Under the pieces are notes generated by a model. That model was not told where the DNA came from. It saw only the letters and a list, made by a program, of their open reading frames with translations, and ran no database searches. This document shows, piece by piece, positions 48,052 through 56,182 of a stretch of 64,000 nucleotides of DNA (positions within the stretch are counted from its first letter, which is position 1; each line of letters opens with the position of its first letter). Location of the stretch: positions 1-64,000 of the IMG/VR virus record IMGVR_UViG_3300025087_000044, one strand, 5' to 3'. A program made the position numbers and the translations under genes. The stretch comes from a virus.

Positions 48052-48747
48052 ATGCCAAGTTATTATTACATTGATGACGGAACAAGTACTGCAGGTTTTA
48101 GCAGAGTTGGAGTTTCCGAGTATAATAGTAAATCTGTTGGGTTCAAGTCCACGGTTGAAAATGGAATTGAGCCTACTCTTGCTTTCAATTTTATAAAGAA
48201 GAAATTTGGCATTCTTGAAGGCACTGTTCTAAAAAGAAGACTTGATAAATTAGAGAAAGCCTTTAGCGTTGCGGTTAGTAACGGACAGGACACACTGGCT
48301 AAAAAGTTTCTTAATGAAGTGGTATTGCAGACAAAAGAAAGCGTTATTTATGCCAAGGGTATAAAGCTTTATGTTGAACGTGATGACGTTATGAAAGTAA
48401 AGAATAAGTTGAAAGACGGAAAGATTGCCGATACCAAGCTTGAGGATTATACCAAGATAGTTCCCGATGATGTTATAAAGATTAAAAACAAACTCGTTGA
48501 CGTGTTTGATGGTTTCGTTGTTTATCATTATTACAATGATGCTCTTGAAGATAAGGTTTCTAAGGCTCAGAAGATTACTCCAGAGGAGAAGGCTAAAATG
48601 AAAGACCCGATATTATTCGGCTATATCAATGAGAGTGATAGATTGTATTTTATCGCTGACTGGGAAAGTGATGAGTGTGATTTTACGTTTGATGAGATTG
48701 TTGAATTGGTCGGAGAGACAAGATTAAATAAATATCCAACATTATGA
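48052..48747 (+). CDS. Hypothetical protein
   Basis: 231 residues, Lys-rich alpha/beta. Contains YYYIDDGTSTAGFSRVGVSE, a helical middle (KRRLDKLEKAFSVAVSNG) and an acidic end (DWESDECDFTFDEIVEL). No domain recognised. It overlaps the next gene by 4 nt. Confidence 0.6.
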   Translation: MPSYYYIDDGTSTAGFSRVGVSEYNSKSVGFKSTVENGIEPTLAFNFIKKKFGILEGTVLKRRLDKLEKAFSVAVSNGQDTLAKKFLNEVVLQTKESVIYAKGIKLYVERDDVMKVKNKLKDGKIADTKLEDYTKIVPDDVIKIKNKLVDVFDGFVVYHYYNDALEDKVSKAQKITPEEKAKMKDPILFGYINESDRLYFIADWESDECDFTFDEIVELVGETRLNKYPTL

Positions 48748-48923
48748 GTGATGAAAACAAAACCTACTCTGGAAGCTGTGGTGGATGTTGTGTAAGTGCG
48801 GTTGTCTTTATCTTTATTGTCTGGGCGTGGTTGCTTGGCGTGCCTACTTTTTGGGGATATTTCAATCTTGATTTGTTTCCTCCTGGAATAAGTCTTAATA
48901 ATATAAAGTACATAGGAAACTGA
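48744..48923 (+). CDS. Small membrane protein with Cys-rich N-terminus
   Basis: 59 residues. GSCGGCC precedes a membrane helix (VSAVVFIFIVWAWLLGV), followed by an aromatic loop. It overlaps the previous gene in ATGA. Function unknown. Confidence 0.6.
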   Translation: MSDENKTYSGSCGGCCVSAVVFIFIVWAWLLGVPTFWGYFNLDLFPPGISLNNIKYIGN

Positions 48924-48924
48924 T

Positions 48925-49572
48925 ATGCACTATTACCATAAAATAAATTCAATGTTCAAAAGAGAGTCTGTTAATGGCGGAAAGATATTGATTGGAGAAT
49001 GGGCTACTCCAGAGTTCGGATGGTTACAGGATAATAAATGGGTATGGACAGAAAAAATTGACGGCACTAGCATTTTAATCCATTTTGACGGAGAAAAGAT
49101 TACGTTTGGCGGACACACCGTAAACTCTCAAATTCCATTTGCTTTAGTTGAGAAGTTGCATGAATTGTTTGATTCAAAACTGCAATTATTCAAGGATACA
49201 TTTTTGCCCAATGAAGAAGGGCTTACCGATGTTACTTTTTACGGCGAGGGATACGGCGCGGGGATTCAAGGTGGAGGTGGAAAGTACCGTAAAGATAAAA
49301 GTTTTATAGGTTTCGATATTAGGATAGGTAATATATGGTTATTGAGAAAAGACGTTGAGGAGATATTCACTAAATTCCTAATTGATGTGGTTCCCATTGT
49401 GGGGTATGGAAATTTAAATTCAGCCATTGAATTTGTTAGAAACGGATTCAAGTCCACGTTTGGAGATTTCATTGCCGAGGGGTTGGTGGTTAGGCCAGAA
49501 GTTGAGTTAAGGACTAGGCGTGGAGACAGAATAATCACTAAGATAAAATACAAAGATTTTAAAGACCTTTAA
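48925..49572 (+). CDS. Rnl2-type RNA ligase
   Basis: 215 residues. Nucleotidyltransferase motifs in order: EKIDGTS with Lys44 (motif I), FYGEGYGAG (about 108, motif III), EGLVVRP (about 186, motif IV) and KIKYKDF (about 208, motif V). It would seal 3'-OH/5'-phosphate RNA breaks via an AMP intermediate. With RtcB, the phage can mend both end types, except that no polynucleotide kinase gene was recognised. The C-terminal domain of full T4 Rnl2 is missing. Confidence 0.85.
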   Translation: MHYYHKINSMFKRESVNGGKILIGEWATPEFGWLQDNKWVWTEKIDGTSILIHFDGEKITFGGHTVNSQIPFALVEKLHELFDSKLQLFKDTFLPNEEGLTDVTFYGEGYGAGIQGGGGKYRKDKSFIGFDIRIGNIWLLRKDVEEIFTKFLIDVVPIVGYGNLNSAIEFVRNGFKSTFGDFIAEGLVVRPEVELRTRRGDRIITKIKYKDFKDL

Positions 49573-49585
49573 AAGAACAAAATTT

Positions 49586-50461
49586 ATGTTCATGCTAATC
49601 GACAAGATTCAAGAGCATTTAAACCGTAAGGCGGAAGAAGAACGCAAGAGAGATGACGGAAGTGCCAGAGTAAAAGACAGTTTCTGGTGCAGCGAGTGTG
49701 AAGCACCATTATTTGACCTTTATCATAAATGGATTGGAACTCCGCCAACTAATCCTTCAAGTGCTGAAGGCATGATGATAATGTCAACTGGCAAGATGGT
49801 AGAGATGTCATTAGTTGATACGCTGAATGACTTGGACCTGATAGAATTCAATCCGAAAGAACCGCAGGTAAGGGTTGATATGAAACGATTAGGAGTAAAG
49901 ATTACGGGATACATGGATGCAGTATTAAAAGACGGAAGAACCCCAGTTGAGGTAAAAAGTTTTTATGGAGACTATCAGGCAAAAGAATTGAAAGAAGGAA
50001 AAGCCAGAACGTCATATCTCAAACAGCTTGGTTGTTACATGGATTTTATAGGGTCGGATATTGGACGATTGGTTTATATCAATCGAGGTACTGGTGAGTT
50101 GCTAGAATTCATTCTTGAAAGAAACGGATTAAAATTCAAATGTTTGGACATAGAGTTTGATTTGGAAGATACTTATAAGAGATGGGCAGAGTTGTATTAC
50201 AATAATATCTTGCCAAGGAAAGAGCCTATCAGCGAATTCCGCTATAAGATAAAAGTTGAAGATATTGACTGGAGTCTTATAAGTAATGCTGATATCTCAA
50301 AGGCTAGGACTAATAAAAAAGTAATAGGAGATTCTTGGCAAGTTGCTTATTCTCCATATAAATCTCTTATCATTGAGCGAGAGGGAAGTACTTTGGGCTA
50401 TACAGAGGAAGAGTTAGAATTCATTTTAAACGCCACGAAAGGCTATAGTAAAAGAAAATAA
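49586..50461 (+). CDS. PD-(D/E)XK exonuclease (Cas4/RecB-like)
   Basis: 291 residues. GYMDAVLKDG (Asp111) and VEVKSFYG (Glu122, Lys124) are the catalytic core, followed by YLKQLGCYM (QxxxY-like motif). N-terminal CSEC could be part of an iron-sulfur or zinc site but the full four-Cys set of Cas4 is not seen. Likely a phage recombination or DNA-degradation nuclease. Confidence 0.75.
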   Translation: MFMLIDKIQEHLNRKAEEERKRDDGSARVKDSFWCSECEAPLFDLYHKWIGTPPTNPSSAEGMMIMSTGKMVEMSLVDTLNDLDLIEFNPKEPQVRVDMKRLGVKITGYMDAVLKDGRTPVEVKSFYGDYQAKELKEGKARTSYLKQLGCYMDFIGSDIGRLVYINRGTGELLEFILERNGLKFKCLDIEFDLEDTYKRWAELYYNNILPRKEPISEFRYKIKVEDIDWSLISNADISKARTNKKVIGDSWQVAYSPYKSLIIEREGSTLGYTEEELEFILNATKGYSKRK

Positions 50462-50463
50462 AT

Positions 50464-50658
50464 ATGAGAAATTATCTAGTTTATTCAGTTATCGTTCTGT
50501 CATTCTGCGTCTTGCTGTTGGGAATTCTTGAGGCAATAAACTTTAGCGACAACAGACAGCAGGATGAGCTTATTTTTGGAACGGTTAATAATGTTGACGG
50601 TCTAATTACGAATGTAAATTTTCTGACTGATTTCATGTCTAAAGAATGTATAAAGTAA
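50464..50658 (+). CDS. Small membrane protein
   Basis: 64 residues. One N-terminal membrane helix (YLVYSVIVLSFCVLLLGI), then an acidic soluble part. Two bases after the nuclease gene. Function unknown. Confidence 0.55.
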   Translation: MRNYLVYSVIVLSFCVLLLGILEAINFSDNRQQDELIFGTVNNVDGLITNVNFLTDFMSKECIK

Positions 50659-50659
50659 T

Positions 50660-51166
50660 ATGCCTTACGGAATCCCTGTGATAACCGAATATTCCATATT
50701 ATGCGAAGAGTGTGGAGTTAAGTTCAAGAAGTTAGTCCACGCTCACTTGAAACTGCACGGATTGACGATAACTGAATATAAAGAAAAATGGGGTTTCTGC
50801 ATTACGCAGCCACTAGAGGCTCTATACATCAAAAAATTAAGAAGGCATTATAATAAGATTTATAATGCGTCTAAATATCTAGTATCTGATTTTGCTTTTA
50901 AGAAAGGAGATGATGGAAGAAAGACAAGGATAGTTTCAGAGCAAGAGAGGATAAGACTTGCAAGTATAGCTGTAAATGTCCAGAGTACTGAGAAATTCAG
51001 AAAGACAATATCCAAAGCGGCCAAGAAAGTCTGGGACAGGCCAGGTTACAAGAAGAAGTATTCCAAGAAAATGAAGAAGAAGTATTCTAAAGACAAAGGA
51101 TTTAGTAAAAGGATGGGCGAACAATCAAGTAAGTTCTGGGACAGTCATAAAAAGGCAACTCATTAA
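50660..51166 (+). CDS. Ros/MucR-like zinc finger with nuclease-type basic repeats
   Basis: 168 residues. The N-terminus has CEECGVKFKKLVHAHLKLHG, a Ros/MucR-type C2H2 finger followed by TEYKEKWGF. The C-terminus repeats KKVWDRPGYKKKYSKKM-type units, like DNA-binding modules of homing endonucleases. No HNH or GIY motif found, so it may be a DNA-binding relic or regulator. Confidence 0.6.
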   Translation: MPYGIPVITEYSILCEECGVKFKKLVHAHLKLHGLTITEYKEKWGFCITQPLEALYIKKLRRHYNKIYNASKYLVSDFAFKKGDDGRKTRIVSEQERIRLASIAVNVQSTEKFRKTISKAAKKVWDRPGYKKKYSKKMKKKYSKDKGFSKRMGEQSSKFWDSHKKATH

Positions 51167-51184
51167 CCATGGTTGTCTTTTTTT
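51154..51184 (+). terminator. Intrinsic terminator
   Basis: GGCAAC (51154-51159) and GTTGTC (51172-51177) pair around a 12-nt loop, followed by seven T. It overlaps the end of the preceding gene and ends that operon before the promoter at 51277. Confidence 0.7.
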
Positions 51185-51205
51185 AACCATAACCCCCAAA
51201 CGAAC

Positions 51206-51305
51206 TTATCCACACCCCTTTGTTAAATTACTAAATTTACACAAAAACAGACAATAGTCAAAACCCCTAAAACCCCTTTACAACCTTTAAAAACCATGCT
51301 ATAAT
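51206..51305 (+). promoter_or_regulatory. Promoter cassette with DnaA box
   Basis: TTATCCACA (51206-51214), then TCAAAACCCCTAAAACCCC, TTTACA (51277-51282), 17 bp ending in ATGC, and TATAAT (51300-51305). Nearly the same spacer as the 47.7 kb promoter. Confidence 0.8.
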
Positions 51306-51354
51306 ACTAATATACATATAAACAACATTTACAAACTAACTAACCAACAAATCT

Positions 51355-51609
51355 ATGAAAGCAATCAAAAAGCTTGGAGACATCAAAGAGAGCTTAGGGG
51401 TTGATTCAATTAGTAGGAAAGATGGAGTAATCACTATCAGAGAGGGTTTCTTCTACACTCATGGAAAAACAGTTGAAGGTTTAATAAAAAAGGTTAAGGC
51501 ACTTTTCCCAGAGGCAGTAATAGTCTCAAGTGGAGAAAAGTGGTCTCCCTTTCATGGTGGTCAATCAATCGCTAGCGGTTCTCATTGGTGGGTGTCTTTT
51601 ACAAACTAA
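51355..51609 (+). CDS. Conserved-looking small phage protein
   Basis: 84 residues. GVITIREGFFYTHGKT, then GEKWSPFHGGQSI and SHWWVSF resemble a widespread small phage protein of unknown function. First gene after the promoter. Confidence 0.65.
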   Translation: MKAIKKLGDIKESLGVDSISRKDGVITIREGFFYTHGKTVEGLIKKVKALFPEAVIVSSGEKWSPFHGGQSIASGSHWWVSFTN

Positions 51610-51628
51610 TCAACTAACCTAAAAAACT

Positions 51629-51829
51629 ATGAAATCAACAATCATGAAAGTAATCATCTTGTTAATGGTCGGAGCATTTTTTCTCTACATCTTCTCTGTA
51701 GGGATAAGACTCACAGAGATTAAGGAATGTGAGAGATGGCAAAAACAAATCAAGGAGTATTCATTATTCACTCCCAACAACTGGCAAATCAACCAGTGTT
51801 TGAACTACGAAATCAAATTAGAAAAATAA
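51629..51829 (+). CDS. Membrane-anchored small protein
   Basis: 66 residues with one membrane helix (VIILLMVGAFFLYIFSVGI) and a charged C-terminal part with two Cys. Function unknown. Confidence 0.55.
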   Translation: MKSTIMKVIILLMVGAFFLYIFSVGIRLTEIKECERWQKQIKEYSLFTPNNWQINQCLNYEIKLEK

Positions 51830-51845
51830 CACTCCACCAAACACT

Positions 51846-52025
51846 ATGAAAAACTATCTAATCAGCCACGACAAAACGCATTACAAAAGCAGAAAAGAGA
51901 AGGGAGTAAGATACTGCACAATCAGGGAAGTTTCAGGGAGTGAAGTTATAGCTACCTGTGATTGTTTGGGATTCTTTTTCCACGGCCACTGCTGGCACTC
52001 TGACAGGCTTTTACAAACTAACTAA
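51846..52025 (+). CDS. SWIM-like zinc-finger protein
   Basis: 59 residues. CDCLGFFFHGHCWHSD near the C-terminus fits the SWIM pattern CxCx(n)CxH, as in the larger protein at 58548. Possible nucleic-acid-binding adaptor. Confidence 0.55.
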   Translation: MKNYLISHDKTHYKSRKEKGVRYCTIREVSGSEVIATCDCLGFFFHGHCWHSDRLLQTN

Positions 52026-52041
52026 CTAATATAAAAAAAGT

Positions 52042-52176
52042 ATGCCAAAAATCGACAACATCGAGTTATCAGAGGATGAGGTGTTAATGGCTGAGGACAT
52101 TGGACTGGGAGATTATGTGGATTACGATGACATTCCTTCAGTAGAGGAATACGAGAAAGGAGAAAAATCTATATGA
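52042..52176 (+). CDS. Small acidic protein
   Basis: 44 residues, very acidic (IELSEDEVLMAEDIGLGDYV). It ends in ATGA overlap with the next gene. Could be a protein-binding inhibitor or DNA mimic; inference only. Confidence 0.5.
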   Translation: MPKIDNIELSEDEVLMAEDIGLGDYVDYDDIPSVEEYEKGEKSI

Positions 52177-52364
52177 GAGCCATAACCAACAAACAGGAGA
52201 AGTACATTATCAATCTCATCAAGAAAGACCGTTCCATAAAAACCGTGGACGATTTAAAAGAAGAAGACTGGGTAGCGATAGGAGAAATGAATTATTCAGA
52301 GGTGTTGTGGGCTAATGTTAACGGGTTTATTTCGGACATGAGATTTAAATTACTAAACAATTAA
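52173..52364 (+). CDS. Small hypothetical protein
   Basis: 63 residues (RAITNKQEKYIINLIKKDRS), helical and basic. A short Shine-Dalgarno-like AAAGGAG lies upstream. No domain recognised. Confidence 0.55.
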   Translation: MRAITNKQEKYIINLIKKDRSIKTVDDLKEEDWVAIGEMNYSEVLWANVNGFISDMRFKLLNN

Positions 52365-52392
52365 GTTTAACAAGAACTGGGAAAAAAAATAA

Positions 52393-52609
52393 TTCCAGAT
52401 TCTAAATCATATCGGACGCAATTACTCTGGCGACATAAATGGAAAATTTTGGTTCGCAGTGCAGTCCAGCGATGATGCTTCATTTTTCGGGGGAACGGAA
52501 TGCGAGCCAAACCATTATCGGCTCTTGGGCTGGAGACCACATTTTGATAGACAGCAAAAAACCACAGGGCTATGAAGAGGTCATTTTCGACCTTCAAGAA
52601 GACCGCTAA
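52393..52609 (+). pseudogene. Frameshifted small phage gene
   Basis: One frame reads NHIGRNYSGDINGKFWFAVQ and SSDDASFFGG; another, from about 52511, reads IIGSWAGDHILIDSKKPQG to TAA 52607. Neither has a proper start. An eight-A run near 52382 may be one site of lost frame. Together they look like one or two decayed small genes. Confidence 0.5.
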
Positions 52610-52712
52610 TACCCAACTATCAAAAACCACCCAAACACCCCTTAAAACGCAATTTTAGGCCTCACAATCACCCTTAAATAACCTTTTATAACGTAAAAAT
52701 AAACATCAATCT

Positions 52713-53009
52713 ATGAAAACAGCCACAGTTGAGTTGTATTACACTCCACCGTCAATCGAGCAATTCAATGAAGTTAGAGATGCGGCCATAATTCTATGGT
52801 CTAGCATAGGTGACTATAATTACAAAAAAGAGAAGATTGGAAGTATTAAAGAGTTGGAAAACATTGAAGATAATTTTATGTTTATAGTGGCCATGTTCGA
52901 CCAATCCAATCAGGTGTTATTGGCTGACTTATTGAGTGAAGACACAAAGAAGTCTATTCGTGAAAGGTTAATTGACGGAGGCATGCCCAAAGAACATATA
53001 GTATTTTAA
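52713..53009 (+). CDS. Hypothetical protein
   Basis: 98 residues, acidic alpha/beta (TVELYYTPPSIEQFNEVRDA; SNQVLLADLLSEDTKKSI). No domain recognised. The 100 bp upstream carry a CCCC-rich stretch and a repeat shared with 56245, but no clear promoter. Confidence 0.55.
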   Translation: MKTATVELYYTPPSIEQFNEVRDAAIILWSSIGDYNYKKEKIGSIKELENIEDNFMFIVAMFDQSNQVLLADLLSEDTKKSIRERLIDGGMPKEHIVF

Positions 53010-53027
53010 TAATTAAAACAAAAACGT

Positions 53028-53198
53028 ATGAGCATGAGAATGTCGTTAGCTAAAGCTGGAGGAAAGGGGATTTGTTAGCTTTGTAAAGGCAAATTAAAAG
53101 AAGGAGAAACTCAATTGGTGGTAGTTACTCCAAGTTCAAGAGCCAGATGGCATATCGGTTGCGTTGAGAAACTAATAAGAGATAATATGCACGAATAA
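53028..53198 (+). pseudogene. Zinc-finger gene with one in-frame TAG
   Basis: The frame reads MSMRMSLAKAGGKGIC, then TAG (53076-53078), then LCKGKLKEGETQLVVV and WHIGCVEKL to TAA. The TAG lies between the two Cys of a CxxC, and HIGC would supply the other ligands. Apart from the TAG, the gene looks intact. Mutation, sequencing error or readthrough. Confidence 0.5.
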
Positions 53199-53202
53199 AA
53201 AT

Positions 53203-53583
53203 ATGAAACATCTTATTTTAGACCAATTTGATGAGGATATAGGTTACGAAAAGTCAATGAATGTTGATGAGTGCAATTGGAACTCGGGAATCCACGATAC
53301 TGATGCTCTTTGTCAGAAAGCATATATCAAGGGGCTTGAAAGGGGTAGGGAAATATCAATTGATTTGTTCGATAGCATGGACCCAACGATAGCCGAGATA
53401 GAATATATGTGTAATGAAGTTGAAAAGTTAGTTTGTTCTCTTATGGATATCATTGAGAGATTGTCGCCGGAGGAATACCACAAATCTGATGTTATCTTAA
53501 AGTGCGATAAGTGGTTGAAGTGGGCTAACGAAGAGTCTGATGCGGTAGAATTAAAAGAATTTTTCGGATATGAAGAAAAATAA
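53203..53583 (+). CDS. Acidic hypothetical protein
   Basis: 126 residues, acidic and helical (EEYHKSDVILKCDKWLKWAN). No domain recognised. It overlaps the next gene by 14 nt. Confidence 0.55.
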   Translation: MKHLILDQFDEDIGYEKSMNVDECNWNSGIHDTDALCQKAYIKGLERGREISIDLFDSMDPTIAEIEYMCNEVEKLVCSLMDIIERLSPEEYHKSDVILKCDKWLKWANEESDAVELKEFFGYEEK

Positions 53584-53881
53584 AAAATGTTGTGTCTGTT
53601 TAGTGAAGCCTGCCAAGCAAGGTGTATATTGCTATGGATGTTACAGTTCAATGCGATGGATTCTTGGAGATGACGAATACAAGAGAAAAAGAACTGAGTC
53701 CACTAAAAAGTGGGCGCTTAAAAACCCAGAGAAAAATAGAGCCATAATTGACCGTGCCAGAAGGAAGTATCTTAAACGGCCAGATGTCATAGTTAAGACA
53801 AAGGCCAAGAGGCATGAAACGTACATTAAGAATAGGGATATAATCAGGGAATATAAGGCCAAAAACTTATCCCCAAATTGA
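53570..53881 (+). CDS. Basic zinc-finger protein, possible nuclease relative
   Basis: 103 residues. CCVC and CYGC near the N-terminus, then Arg/Lys-rich helical repeats (KNPEKNRAIIDRARRKYLKR). This resembles the DNA-binding part of phage endonucleases, but no catalytic motif is visible. Confidence 0.55.
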   Translation: MKKNKKCCVCLVKPAKQGVYCYGCYSSMRWILGDDEYKRKRTESTKKWALKNPEKNRAIIDRARRKYLKRPDVIVKTKAKRHETYIKNRDIIREYKAKNLSPN

Positions 53882-53923
53882 GGGTTCTGCTCTATTTACA
53901 ATAACTAACAAATGAGCTATAAT
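53867..53923 (+). promoter_or_regulatory. Promoter with DnaA-like box
   Basis: TTATCCCCA (one mismatch to the DnaA box) at 53867-53875, TTTACA (53895-53900), 17 bp ending in GAGC, and TATAAT (53918-53923). It drives the membrane-protein and SSB-like genes. Confidence 0.7.
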
Positions 53924-53936
53924 ACCTTTATAAACT

Positions 53937-54200
53937 ATGAAAAATAAAGATGTGGCAGTCTTGGTTTCAGCAGGTTCTCTAGTGTTTGGATTGATGGGAC
54001 TTATAGGAGTTGTAGTAAGTCCAGACTTTACCAGATTCAGCATGGCGTGTTGGATGATGGTTTCAGGACATGTAGGACTTAATTTCTCGGTAAAGACCCT
54101 TGAAGTTTCCAATGAAGATGTTGCTGAGATAAGTAAAGTTATAAAATCAGCTAACGAAACTATTGAAAAGATAGAGAATAAAATCAAAAAGGTCGAATAA
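53937..54200 (+). CDS. Membrane protein with C-terminal coiled coil
   Basis: 87 residues. Two membrane helices (VAVLVSAGSLVFGLMGLIG; SMACWMMVSGHVGLNFS), then a coiled coil (NETIEKIENKIKKVE). Function unknown. Confidence 0.6.
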   Translation: MKNKDVAVLVSAGSLVFGLMGLIGVVVSPDFTRFSMACWMMVSGHVGLNFSVKTLEVSNEDVAEISKVIKSANETIEKIENKIKKVE

Positions 54201-54232
54201 CATTTCAGTCTAACAATTAACTAAAAAAACTT

Positions 54233-54976
54233 ATGACAGATGAATCAAAAAGCGTAGCGTTAACGGTAGAACAAGAGAAGCAACTCATTGCCGAGGCCAG
54301 AAGCAACTCTGGAGAAGGGATGAGACTAAGTCTAAAGTATGTTTCATTCAACGGAAAAGAGGGGACATATTACTTGAGTACAGGAATGAAGAATGAATCC
54401 GGAAAGACAATCAAGGAGGATTTGGGGCCGAATTACAGTGGGATAGTATTAAAGAACAGAAACAGAGTAAACGTATTCAATCCCAAAAACGCACTGGCCT
54501 CATTCAAGAGTGATGAGTTCGATAACACCCAGACGGAGCAGATTAGTGTTTTTAACGGAAACAATCAACTTGTTGGCAGAGGGACTTACAAGGAGTTAAA
54601 AGAAAAAATCCCAGGTTTAACCATGGAAAAAGTGCTTTACATCAAGGAAGTCGGAGGTGACGAAGGACTTGTAAAGATGTCAGTTGGAGGTTCTTCAATG
54701 AAGCCATGGTTCGATTATCTGAAAGTATTCCCTGCTGATGACACTTCGATAAGATACGTTACTATTTTCGGAGAAGAGTCTAAGAGCAATGATTTCGGTG
54801 ATTTCCATTGTATGAAGTTTTCAAAGGGAGAGTCTATTGATATTATTAAAGCATTGGATTGGCAGAGGTCTCTTAATATCGCTCTAAATGCTTTTAGCAG
54901 AAATGTTAATATCCCCTCAATGGTTGATGACAAGGAGGATTTAGAGGTTATTTCAGTAGAGGAGTGTCCATTCTAA
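54233..54976 (+). CDS. Possible second ssDNA-binding protein
   Basis: 247 residues, beta-rich core (YVSFNGKEGTYYLSTGMKNE; VFNPKNALASFKSDEFD) and a C-terminal end EVISVEECPF that is acidic with a final Pro-Phe, like SSB tails. No family is certain. It is the main product of the promoter at 53895. Confidence 0.5.
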   Translation: MTDESKSVALTVEQEKQLIAEARSNSGEGMRLSLKYVSFNGKEGTYYLSTGMKNESGKTIKEDLGPNYSGIVLKNRNRVNVFNPKNALASFKSDEFDNTQTEQISVFNGNNQLVGRGTYKELKEKIPGLTMEKVLYIKEVGGDEGLVKMSVGGSSMKPWFDYLKVFPADDTSIRYVTIFGEESKSNDFGDFHCMKFSKGESIDIIKALDWQRSLNIALNAFSRNVNIPSMVDDKEDLEVISVEECPF

Positions 54977-54997
54977 CCATTTCAATGGTAATGATAG

Positions 54998-55032
54998 GTC
55001 TGGGGTAGTGTTAGCATGGCATTATCCCAGAC
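54998..55032 (+). other. Intergenic hairpin
   Basis: GTCTGGG and CCCAGAC form a 7-bp stem around a 21-nt loop in the 74-bp gap between genes. No T-run follows, so termination is unlikely; it may mark processing or stabilise the transcript. Confidence 0.4.
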
Positions 55033-55050
55033 TAATCATTTATATAAAAT

Positions 55051-55431
55051 ATGACAAAAAAAGAAACAAGTGATTTCGGTGACGGATTTATTTATAATCT
55101 CATACTGTTTGCAGAGCATTTTGGAAGGATTGAAGATGAGATAAGTCAGGCAAGAGCTCTTGGAGGCAGAGATGATATGGCTGTGATGTTGTGGTGCAAT
55201 GTAGCAAGCGACCATTTAAGGGATATTAAATTTCCAAGCAAGTTTTTAGGGACTGACATGGAAAAGAAATTTTGGGAATTAAGAGATTATGTTCTTGACA
55301 GACGTGGATTAGAAAAAATTAGATTGTGTAAAATTAAAGACTTTGAAGTTATAAAGCGGATGACTAAAAATCTGGGCTTGCTTATAGATAAAGAGTTTGG
55401 TATAAAAGTAGAGAAGGCAGAGTACGAGTAA
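55051..55431 (+). CDS. Hypothetical protein
   Basis: 126 residues, helical (FIYNLILFAEHFGRIEDEIS; ASDHLRDIKFPSKFLG). No domain recognised. Confidence 0.55.
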   Translation: MTKKETSDFGDGFIYNLILFAEHFGRIEDEISQARALGGRDDMAVMLWCNVASDHLRDIKFPSKFLGTDMEKKFWELRDYVLDRRGLEKIRLCKIKDFEVIKRMTKNLGLLIDKEFGIKVEKAEYE

Positions 55432-55462
55432 GGTTCAGTTTGAATACAGACTAAGCAATTAC

Positions 55463-55939
55463 ATGAAAAAGAATATCAACAAAAAGGTTTCTATAAATAG
55501 ATGGAAACGCTTTAGTCCGTTGCAACAAGCAATGATTGAACGCAATAATCCATGTTTTACAATCACAATTAAACCCAAAAAGCAGAAGACAAAGCATTTA
55601 AAGCAAGACCCTAACCAGAATCAGTTTTCGCTTTTTACTGGAACTTATGATGAATATTTAAAGTCTGATATTTGGCTGAAAATTAGAAATGAGGCTGTTA
55701 GACTGCAGAAGTGTTGTTATGTTTGTAGGTCTTTTGACTTCTTAACGGTACATCACAAGTGTTACGCACAAAAAGGAAGAGAAAAACAGAAGCATTTAGT
55801 TGTACTTTGCTGGAAGTGTCATAAAGCTGTACACAATTTAATGATAGACAACAAGACTATAAGTTTAAAAAATGCTCATGAAGAATATGCTAAACTGTGG
55901 AGACTAGGAATAAGAAAATATGAAGCTTTAGATGGATAA
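55463..55939 (+). CDS. HNH endonuclease
   Basis: 158 residues. A basic N-terminus, then CCYVC, TVHHKCY, VVLCWKCHKAVHN: a full HNH/zinc core. Target and role unknown. No split gene was found beside this copy, unlike the HNH genes at 1096, 29660 and 44328. Confidence 0.85.
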   Translation: MKKNINKKVSINRWKRFSPLQQAMIERNNPCFTITIKPKKQKTKHLKQDPNQNQFSLFTGTYDEYLKSDIWLKIRNEAVRLQKCCYVCRSFDFLTVHHKCYAQKGREKQKHLVVLCWKCHKAVHNLMIDNKTISLKNAHEEYAKLWRLGIRKYEALDG

Positions 55940-55980
55940 GTTTTTGTTATATAGCGTTGTGAGCGTTGACTTAAGAACGT

Positions 55981-56106
55981 ATGGACGATTACGAAAAAGC
56001 AAAAAGACAGCAAAAAAAAGAAGAGAGCAGTCCTACTGTTATGTTTAAGGATTTATTAACCCAAGAAGAATTGGATATGTTGAGTAAGTTCTTTTCAGAA
56101 GAGTAG
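55981..56106 (+). CDS. Small MDDYxKAKRQ protein ending inside tRNA-Ile
   Basis: 41 residues (MDDYEKAKRQQKKEESSPTV...) sharing its opening with the first late gene (31653-31784). The stop TAG (56104-56106) is formed by U8-A9-G10 of the overlapping tRNA-Ile, so the last 10 nt are shared. Function unknown. Confidence 0.65.
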   Translation: MDDYEKAKRQQKKEESSPTVMFKDLLTQEELDMLSKFFSEE

Positions 56107-56168
56107 CTCAGTTGGTAGAGTGTCCGCCTGATACGCGGAGTGTCGCTGGTTCGAGTCCCAGCTCTTCT
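56097..56168 (+). tRNA. tRNA-Ile (GAT)
   Basis: Acceptor AGAAGAG/CTCTTCT, D arm GCTC/GAGT with AGTTGGTA, anticodon stem TCCGC/GCGGA with loop CTGATAC (GAT), T arm GCTGG, TTCGAGT, CCCAG. Discriminator A. No CCA encoded. Its first 10 nt are also the end of the gene at 55981. Confidence 0.93.
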
Positions 56169-56182
56169 ATAAACAAAAAACT

